From NCBI GenBank assembly GCA_030148365.1, contig JASBTO010000033.1:1-10895 (forward strand): a stretch of 10,895 bases of DNA. The letters run 5' to 3'. Below the pieces are notes generated by a model that was given only the letters and a program-made list of their open reading frames with translations, was not told where the DNA came from and made no database searches. The stretch is from Kangiellaceae bacterium (GTDB lineage: Bacteria; Pseudomonadota; Gammaproteobacteria; Enterobacterales; Kangiellaceae). Position numbers and translations under genes: made by a program. Each line of letters begins with the position of its first letter. The stretch's first letter is position 1. Below are positions 5,824 through 10,895 of the stretch, piece after piece.

Positions 5824-5854
5824 TGCCGAGTCGGCACTCGCTCCTTAGGGAGCG
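5824..5854 (+). repeat. Two adjacent dyads in the yicC leader
   Basis: TGCCGA-G-TCGGCA (5824–5836) is an exact dyad with a one-base centre, and CGCTCC/GGAGCG (5839–5844 with 5849–5854) forms a 6-bp hairpin with a TTAG loop. Both lie just downstream of the putative -10, in the untranslated leader, and the hairpin ends 11 bases before the yicC AGGA. They could be an operator and an RNA structure that affects yicC translation. No T tract follows. Confidence 0.35.
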
Positions 5855-5873
5855 TCCACCAGCCAGGAATATT

Positions 5874-6740
5874 ATGGTCAAGAGCATGACCGCCTTTGCG
5901 CGGACACAGATAACCGGAGACTGGGGCACTGCCACCTGGGAAGTGAAGTCCGTCAATCAGCGGTTTCTCGAGCCCAATTTCCGGATGCCGGAAATGTTTC
6001 GCAACCTGGAAGTCATGCTGCGGGAGAAGACCCGCAAGCACCTGACCCGGGGCAAGGTGGACTGCAGTTTGCGCTATGAAGCCAGCCAGACCGGCGGCGG
6101 CGATCTGCAGCTGGACCGGGAACTGGCCAGCCAGTTGATCGCGGCCCATGAAGCCCTGCAGGACCTGTCCGGCGAAAAGCAGACCCTGGATCTGGCCAGC
6201 CTGTTACGCTGGCCCGGCTTGCTGAAAGCGCCGGAAGCGGATACCGAATCCCTTGAAAAGCAACTGGTTGAAGGATTCGAAGAAGCCCTCGCCCAACTCA
6301 ACCGGGCCCGGGATCGGGAAGGCGCCGCTCTCGCCGACATGCTGCGGGAGCGCCTCACCGGCATTGAGGCCCAGGTTGCCATTGTTGAGACCCAGTTACC
6401 CGAGATAGCCACCTGGCAACGGGAGCGCATACTCAATCGTTTCGCCGACGCCCAGGTTGAACCGGACAAGGATCGCCTGGAGCAGGAGCTGGTCATGCTG
6501 GCCCAGAAAACCGATGTCATGGAGGAGTTGGACCGACTCAAGACCCACATCGCGGAAGTGCGCCGATTGCTCGACAAGGGTGGCGCCACCGGTCGCCGGC
6601 TGGATTTTCTGATGCAGGAATTCAATCGCGAAGCCAATACGCTTGGCTCCAAATCCATTAACAGCACGGTGACTGCCTGCGCTGTCGAGATCAAGGTACT
6701 GATCGAGCAGATGCGCGAACAGGTCCAGAATATAGAATAA
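5874..6740 (+). CDS. yicC: YicC-family endoribonuclease
   Basis: A 288-residue protein, against 287 in E. coli YicC. YicC-type proteins are recently recognised RNases; E. coli YicC promotes decay of the small RNA RyhB, and the protein forms a clamp-like multimer. The N-terminal YicC domain starts 'MVKSMTAFAR' and contains 'TWEVKSVNQRFLEPNFRMPE'. The conserved C-terminus has 'RRLDFLMQEFNREANTLGSK' and 'EIKVLIEQMREQVQNIE', nearly identical to E. coli. The ATG at 5874 aligns with the family start and has AGGA 5 bases upstream; the frame extends to 5802 without support, and Met5 is a weaker alternative. gmk follows 12 bases after its stop, so the two are almost certainly cotranscribed. The RNase role is inferred from homology. 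Confidence 0.95.
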   Translation: MVKSMTAFARTQITGDWGTATWEVKSVNQRFLEPNFRMPEMFRNLEVMLREKTRKHLTRGKVDCSLRYEASQTGGGDLQLDRELASQLIAAHEALQDLSGEKQTLDLASLLRWPGLLKAPEADTESLEKQLVEGFEEALAQLNRARDREGAALADMLRERLTGIEAQVAIVETQLPEIATWQRERILNRFADAQVEPDKDRLEQELVMLAQKTDVMEELDRLKTHIAEVRRLLDKGGATGRRLDFLMQEFNREANTLGSKSINSTVTACAVEIKVLIEQMREQVQNIE

Positions 6741-6752
6741 GGCCCGACATCC

Positions 6753-7376
6753 ATGACTCCTGCCGGTGGTTCTCTGTACGTCATCTCCGCGCCTTCAGGC
6801 GCCGGGAAAACCAGCCTCATCAAGGATTTGGTCCGGGATGTCGAGGGCCTGTCGATCTCCGTGTCCTACACCACCCGGCCCCAAAGGCCCGGCGAAGTAA
6901 ATGGCCGGGACTACAACTTTGTCGGCATCGAGGAATTTCAGAAAATGCTTGCGACGCAGGCATTTGTCGAGAGCGCCGAGGTGTTCGGCAACCTGTACGG
7001 GACGTCCCGCGTCTGGATTGAAGAGCAGTTGGCGGCCGGCCAGGATCTGGTGCTCGAAATCGACTGGCAGGGCGCCCGGCAGATCCGCGAGATTTTCCCC
7101 GACTGCCGCAGTATCTTCATTCTGCCGCCGTCCGCGGAAGCCCTCGAACAGCGACTCCACGGTCGCGGCCAGGACGATGCCGAGGTCATTGCCCGGCGCA
7201 TGCGGGATGCCGTCGAAGAGATGCGCCACTACGGCGAATACGATTATCTGGTCATCAACGACGTATTCGATGATGCCCTTGCGGACCTCAAGGCGATCAT
7301 CATCGCCCGCCGGTGCCGCCGCAGCCTGCAGGAATCAAGGCATCAGGCTTTGATTACAAATCTGTTGAGTCAATGA
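6753..7376 (+). CDS. gmk: Guanylate kinase
   Basis: A 207-residue cytoplasmic kinase, identical in length to E. coli Gmk, that converts GMP (and dGMP) and ATP to GDP and ADP. It thus supplies GTP, nucleic acid precursors and the substrate pool for (p)ppGpp. The P-loop is at 12–20 (SAPSGAGKT). The GMP-binding region has 'SYTTRPQRPGEVNGRDYNFV' (38–57) with the expected Ser, Arg and Tyr, and 'EIDWQGARQI' follows. A late 'RRMRDAVEEM' segment belongs to the lid and C-terminal core. The ATG at 6753 has AAGG 10 bases upstream, overlapping the end of yicC (TAA at 6738–6740). rpoZ follows 54 bases after the stop. Confidence 0.98.
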   Translation: MTPAGGSLYVISAPSGAGKTSLIKDLVRDVEGLSISVSYTTRPQRPGEVNGRDYNFVGIEEFQKMLATQAFVESAEVFGNLYGTSRVWIEEQLAAGQDLVLEIDWQGARQIREIFPDCRSIFILPPSAEALEQRLHGRGQDDAEVIARRMRDAVEEMRHYGEYDYLVINDVFDDALADLKAIIIARRCRRSLQESRHQALITNLLSQ

Positions 7377-7430
7377 AAATTTATGTACACTAACCGGTAA
7401 TTCCACCGAAGTTTGTTATTTGAGGTAGTT

Positions 7431-7685
7431 ATGGCACGAGTTACAGTTCAGGACGCCGTTGAAAAAGTCGGCAACCGATTTGATTTGATCATGCTGGCGT
7501 CCAAGCGGGCCCGGCAGTTGGCAGTTTACGGCAAGGATCCCAAGGTTGAATGGGATAATGACAAGCCCACCGTCGTCGCCTTGCGGGAAATCGAAGAAGG
7601 CCTGATTGACAAGGACAGCGTCAAGCAGGAAGAAAAAGCACAACAGGAATCCCAGGCACCCGTACTTTCCGCCGGCTTCTTCTGA
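7431..7685 (+). CDS. rpoZ: RNA polymerase subunit omega
   Basis: An 84-residue omega subunit, which helps fold and assemble the beta' subunit and in E. coli forms part of one ppGpp-binding site on the polymerase. The N-terminal 'MARVTVQDAVEKVGNRFDLI' (1–20) and 'LASKRARQL' (22–30) are family hallmarks. The C-terminus is polar and rich in Glu and Gln. The ATG at 7431 has GAGG 5 bases upstream; a TTG at 7413 opens the same frame but would add six residues not seen in the family. In the 54-base gap before it, TTGAGT and TACACT are only 15 bases apart, so I did not call a promoter. Adjacent spoT makes functional sense, since ppGpp acts through omega. Confidence 0.97.
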   Translation: MARVTVQDAVEKVGNRFDLIMLASKRARQLAVYGKDPKVEWDNDKPTVVALREIEEGLIDKDSVKQEEKAQQESQAPVLSAGFF

Positions 7686-7704
7686 GTCCGGCAGGCAGGA
7701 CCCT

Positions 7705-9813
7705 GTGCAACTGTTTGAAGGTCTGAAGGAAGATCTCGATACCTACCTTCAGGCGGAACCGGTTGCCCAGGTCGAGCAGGCCTACTTTGCGGCACGGGAT
7801 GCCCATGAAGGCCAGTTTCGTTCCAGCGGCGATCCCTATATAACTCACCCGGTTGCGGCCGCCCGCATCCTGGCCGAGTTGCATCTCGATCACGAGACCA
7901 TCATGGCGGCCCTGCTCCATGATGTTATCGAAGACTGCCATGTCAGCCGCGTCGATCTGGAGACCCAGTTCGGCGAGCAGGTCGCGGATCTGGTCGAAGG
8001 GGTCAGCAAGCTGACCAAGATCAAGTTTTCCAGCCGGGCCGAAGCCCAGGCGGAAAACTTCCGCAAGATGATGATGGCCATGGTGCAGGATATCCGCGTC
8101 ATCCTCATCAAGCTCGCGGACAGGCTGCACAACATGCGCACCCTGGGTGCCCTGCGGCCGGACAAGCGCCGACGCATCGCCCGGGAAACCCTGGAAATCT
8201 ACGCACCCATTGCCCACCGGCTCGGGATCTACCGGCTCCGCGCCGAGCTCGAAGAGCTGGGTTTCGCCGCGCTCTATCCGATGCGCTACAAGATCCTCAG
8301 AAATGCCGTCACCAAGGCGCGGGGCAACCGGCGTCAGGACATGGAGCAGATCCGCAGCGCCATCGAGCACCGCCTCACCGAAGCCAATGTCCATGCCCGG
8401 GTGATCAGCCGGGAAAAATCCCTGTTTTCGATATACCGGAAGATGCGCCGCAAGGTCGGTACCTTCACGGAAGTCATGGATATCTACGGGTTTCGGGTCA
8501 TTTGCGATAACGAGGACGCCTGTTACCGGATCCTCGGCCAGGTCCACAATCTCTACAAACCGGTACCGGGACGCTTCAAGGACTATATCGCCATCCCCAA
8601 GGCGAACGGCTATCAGTCCCTGCACACCACCTTGCGCGGCCCCCGGGGCCTGCACATTGAAGCCCAGATCCGCACCGAGAACATGGACCGGATGGCCGAA
8701 AACGGCGTCGCGGCCCACTGGCTCTACAAAAGTGGCGGCGCCAACCCCGCCGAGACCCGGGCCCGGGAGTGGATGCAAAACCTGATGGAATTGCAGACCA
8801 GCGCGACCACCTCGATCGAGTTCGTCGAGAACGTCAAAATTGACCTGTTCCCGGACGAGGTCTACGTGTTCACGCCGAAAGGCCGCATCATCGAATTGCC
8901 GAAGGGCTCGACCCCCGTCGATTTTGCCTATGCCATTCATACCGATATCGGCAACCACTGTATCGCCGCCAAGATTGACCGCCAGTACGCGCCGCTCAGC
9001 AGTGTCCTGCACAACGGCCAGACCCTGGAAGTGGTCACCGCGCCGGGGGCCCGGCCCAATCCGGCCTGGTTGAGTTTCGTTGTCACGGGCAAGGCGCGCG
9101 CCAATATCCGGCACTTCGTCAAGACCCTGCGCCAGGATGAAGCCATAGCCCTCGGCAAACGCCTCCTTGAGCAGGCGCTCGACGACAAGAGTCTCGATGA
9201 CTTCAGCGACGAGGATATCCAGCGCGTGGTCCGCGACACCCGCCATCATTCTCTTGATGACCTGCTGGAAAATGTCGGCTTCGGCCAGATTGCCAGCGTC
9301 ATTGTCGCGCACCGCCTGAACCCGGAGACCAGCAACGAGCCGGATGCCTCCGCGCCGCCCACGGAAGATCTGGGCCCACTCGCCATCAAGGGTACCGAAG
9401 GCCTCGTGGTCAGCTACGGCAAATGTTGCCGTCCGATCCCCGGCGACCCGATTATCGCCTTTGTCAGCGCCGGGCGCGGTTTTGTCATTCACCGGGAAAA
9501 TTGCAGCAATATCCAGAAAGTCAGATTCAGCTCCAACAAGTACATGCCCGTGCAATGGGCCGAAGACGTGGAAGGCGACTTCGAGGTGGGTCTGAAAGTG
9601 GAAGTCTTCAACCAGCGCGGCGTACTGGCGCAGCTCACCAGCGCCCTGTCCGGTCAGGAAGCCAATATCGTGAATATTGCCATTGATGAACAGGATGGCC
9701 AGACCAACACCATCCTGTTCCTGATGAAAGTCCACAACCGGGTGCACGTTGCCACCATAATCAAGAAGTTACGGGTCATGCCCTTCGTCAACAAGGCGCT
9801 GCGCTACCCCTGA
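7705..9813 (+). CDS. spoT: Bifunctional (p)ppGpp synthetase/hydrolase SpoT
   Basis: A 702-residue stringent-response enzyme, the same length as E. coli SpoT, which makes (p)ppGpp from GTP or GDP plus ATP and hydrolyses it with Mn2+. From the N-terminus: the HD hydrolase (about 20–190) with His48, His72-Asp73, Glu76-Asp77 and Asp139; the synthetase (about 230–345), with RFKD (290–293) and 'YIAIPKANGYQSLHT' (294–308); a TGS domain (about 380–445); a helical part; a zinc-finger-like domain with Cys574-Cys575, His596 and Cys600; and an ACT domain (about 622–702). RxKD is the form found in bifunctional enzymes, in contrast to the acidic ExDD of RelA, and the HD residues are intact, so both activities are expected. 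I chose the GTG at 7705, with AGGA 4 bases upstream, since it matches the E. coli start; the frame extends into rpoZ only by chance. Confidence 0.97.
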   Translation: MQLFEGLKEDLDTYLQAEPVAQVEQAYFAARDAHEGQFRSSGDPYITHPVAAARILAELHLDHETIMAALLHDVIEDCHVSRVDLETQFGEQVADLVEGVSKLTKIKFSSRAEAQAENFRKMMMAMVQDIRVILIKLADRLHNMRTLGALRPDKRRRIARETLEIYAPIAHRLGIYRLRAELEELGFAALYPMRYKILRNAVTKARGNRRQDMEQIRSAIEHRLTEANVHARVISREKSLFSIYRKMRRKVGTFTEVMDIYGFRVICDNEDACYRILGQVHNLYKPVPGRFKDYIAIPKANGYQSLHTTLRGPRGLHIEAQIRTENMDRMAENGVAAHWLYKSGGANPAETRAREWMQNLMELQTSATTSIEFVENVKIDLFPDEVYVFTPKGRIIELPKGSTPVDFAYAIHTDIGNHCIAAKIDRQYAPLSSVLHNGQTLEVVTAPGARPNPAWLSFVVTGKARANIRHFVKTLRQDEAIALGKRLLEQALDDKSLDDFSDEDIQRVVRDTRHHSLDDLLENVGFGQIASVIVAHRLNPETSNEPDASAPPTEDLGPLAIKGTEGLVVSYGKCCRPIPGDPIIAFVSAGRGFVIHRENCSNIQKVRFSSNKYMPVQWAEDVEGDFEVGLKVEVFNQRGVLAQLTSALSGQEANIVNIAIDEQDGQTNTILFLMKVHNRVHVATIIKKLRVMPFVNKALRYP

Positions 9814-9849
9814 CCCCTGAAGCAAACCCGCGTTTTCCCCGCCCGGACA

Positions 9850-9878
9850 TTGGTAGACCCCGTCCGCTGGGGTAACAT
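9850..9878 (+). promoter_or_regulatory. Candidate promoter of ridA
   Basis: TTGGTA (9850–9855) and TAACAT (9873–9878) are 17 bases apart, each matching 4 of 6 consensus bases. The spacer holds a short dyad, ACCCC (9857–9861) against GGGGT (9869–9873), that would place a bound factor across the promoter. The start site would be about 30 bases before the ridA ATG. This could let ridA and trmH be expressed apart from spoT. Confidence 0.35.
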
Positions 9879-9916
9879 TGAAGACGAGCCGGTCAAAAAC
9901 AAACAGGAAGTCCGTC

Positions 9917-10306
9917 ATGGCTGACAAGATGATTATCAACACCGACGACGCGCCCGCTGCCATTGGCACCTATTCCCAGGCGGTAAAAGTGGGGAATACC
10001 GTTTATCTGTCGGGTCAGATCCCGCTGGTACCCGCGGTCATGGAATTGATCGACGATGAATTCCGGGACCAGGTCCATCAGGTATTCCGGAACCTGCAAG
10101 CGGTCGCGGCCGCGGCCGGCGGTGGACTCGACGACATCGTCAAACTCAATATCTACATGACCGAATTGTCCAACTTCGCCATCGTCAACGAAGTCATGGC
10201 CCAGTACTTCGAAAAGCCCTACCCGGCCCGGGCGGCTATCGGGGTCTCCCAGCTGCCCAAGAACGCCCAGGTAGAGATGGACGGGATCATGGTGGTTGAC
10301 GCGTGA
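9917..10306 (+). CDS. ridA: RidA-family enamine/imine deaminase
   Basis: A 129-residue RidA (YjgF/YER057c/UK114) protein, which hydrolyses reactive 2-aminoacrylate-type enamines and imines made by PLP enzymes and so protects them. It forms a trimer in the cytoplasm. Key residues are Arg105, which binds the substrate carboxylate, and Glu120, at the same numbers as in the well-studied enzymes. 'YPARAAIGV' (102–110) and 'AQVEMDGI' (117–124) surround them. Two features are typical: 'PAAIGTYSQAV' near the N-terminus and 'LSGQIPL' (31–37). The ATG at 9917 has AGGAAG 6 bases upstream; the frame extends upstream to 9878 but lacks family residues there. The 103-base gap after spoT holds a promoter candidate. 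Its TGA overlaps the trmH GTG. Confidence 0.96.
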   Translation: MADKMIINTDDAPAAIGTYSQAVKVGNTVYLSGQIPLVPAVMELIDDEFRDQVHQVFRNLQAVAAAAGGGLDDIVKLNIYMTELSNFAIVNEVMAQYFEKPYPARAAIGVSQLPKNAQVEMDGIMVVDA

Positions 10307-10895
10307 GTGAGCCGGTAGCCGGCACATCGCCGACCAGTGAAGCGCAGGACAATCCTCGTCTCGCCCGGATCCGGGCAACCCTGGACAAGCGCCAGCCGGA
10401 TCTGACCGTGTTCATGGACAATGTCCACAAACCCCATAATCTGGCCGCCATCGTGCGCACCTGTGATGCCGTCGGGATCGGCGAGGTTCACGGCGTGTTT
10501 CCGCCGGGCACCCGGTTTTCCTGCAATCACACGGCGAGCGGTTCCGGCCGCTGGGTGGAATCCCGCCGTCATCCGGATCTGCAAACCGGCATCGCCGGCC
10601 TGAAGGCCGGCGGCATGCAGGTACTCGCCGCCCACCTGTCCGACGCTGCCGTCGACTTCCGGGCCATTGATTACACCCTGCCGACCTGCATTCTGGTGGG
10701 CGCGGAAAAATACGGTGTCTCCGAAGAAGCGGCGGCAGTTGCCGATCACCACATCCTGATCCCGATGATGGGTATGGTGCAGAGTCTCAACGTCTCGGTA
10801 GCGACTGCCCTCGTGCTTTACGAAGCCGAGCGTCAGCGCCAGAACGCCGGCCTCTATAACCAGGTGCGCATTACCGATGCCGAATACCGGCGCCA
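10303..10895 (+). CDS. trmH: tRNA (guanosine(18)-2'-O)-methyltransferase, 3' truncated by window edge
   Basis: The first 197 residues of a SPOUT methyltransferase that adds a 2'-O-methyl group to G18 in the D-loop of tRNAs using S-adenosylmethionine; E. coli TrmH has 229 residues, so about the last 15% is missing. Visible landmarks are 'QPDLTV' (31–36), 'VHKPHNLAAIVRTCDAVG' (41–58) with the conserved Asn46 and Arg52, 'ILVGAEKYGVSEEA' (130–143) and the knot motif 'IPMMGMVQSLNVSVATAL' (153–170). I chose the GTG at 10303 because it overlaps the ridA TGA as GTGA, which favours coupled translation, and no in-frame ATG comes before the catalytic region. The start adds about 13 polar residues compared with E. 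coli. recG commonly follows in related genomes but is not seen here. Confidence 0.95.
   Translation, partial: MSEPVAGTSPTSEAQDNPRLARIRATLDKRQPDLTVFMDNVHKPHNLAAIVRTCDAVGIGEVHGVFPPGTRFSCNHTASGSGRWVESRRHPDLQTGIAGLKAGGMQVLAAHLSDAAVDFRAIDYTLPTCILVGAEKYGVSEEAAAVADHHILIPMMGMVQSLNVSVATALVLYEAERQRQNAGLYNQVRITDAEYRR

Noticed and set aside
7365..7390. A possible rpoZ promoter at the end of gmk (TTGAGT and TACACT)
   Set aside because: The spacing is only 15 bases and both elements are weak.
7621..9747. A 708-codon open frame antisense to nearly all of spoT
   Set aside because: It has no recognisable protein pattern and lies opposite an intact conserved gene; G/C-rich codon use keeps the antisense frame free of stops.

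Overview
The window looks like chromosomal DNA of a gammaproteobacterium. The right-hand 5 kb carries the conserved block yicC–gmk–rpoZ–spoT–ridA–trmH, all on the + strand, and the proteins match their E. coli counterparts closely in length and motifs (Gmk 207 aa, SpoT 702 aa, YicC 288 aa). The DNA is G+C-rich with a strong third-position G/C preference in this block. The genus cannot be told from the sequence.

Layout. (1) Bases 1–152 are ambiguous: the frame of the first + strand gene is open here but has no start codon, while the opposite strand reads more convincingly as part of another protein. (2) 153–782 (+) encodes a hypothetical protein that looks like two related alpha/beta domains, ending at a strong terminator (796–823). 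(3) A minus-strand series follows: a small lipoprotein (860–1255), a SlyD-like FKBP prolyl isomerase (1454–1936), a MAPEG-family membrane protein (1970–2401) and an 82-aa two-helix membrane protein (2418–2666). (4) A minus-strand pair encodes a YdfG-like short-chain dehydrogenase (3665–4426) and a GcvA-type LysR regulator (2757–3668), overlapping as ATGA. (5) A 138-base divergent region with two dyads separates these from apaG (4565–4948) and apaH (4964–5779, forced TTG start). (6) yicC, gmk, rpoZ, spoT, ridA and trmH follow, the last cut by the right edge.

How the genes fit together. The right half is concerned with nucleotides, RNA and the stringent response. ApaH removes Ap4A, Gmk makes GDP, RpoZ is the omega subunit of RNA polymerase (part of the ppGpp site in E. 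coli), SpoT makes and destroys (p)ppGpp, RidA removes reactive enamine/imine intermediates, TrmH methylates tRNA G18, and YicC is an RNase. Genes are tightly packed, with coupling overlaps or short gaps (gmk 12 nt after yicC, spoT 19 nt after rpoZ, trmH overlapping ridA). The left half is ordinary accessory material: envelope, folding and redox functions plus one local regulator.

No stretch over 300 bases lacks a gene; the longest gap is about 200 bases (1256–1453). I see no mobile element, CRISPR array, tRNA or rRNA. I found no convincing new multi-gene system. The points most worth checking are the strand conflict at the left edge, the forced TTG start of apaH, and the dyads between the SDR–LysR operon and apaG.
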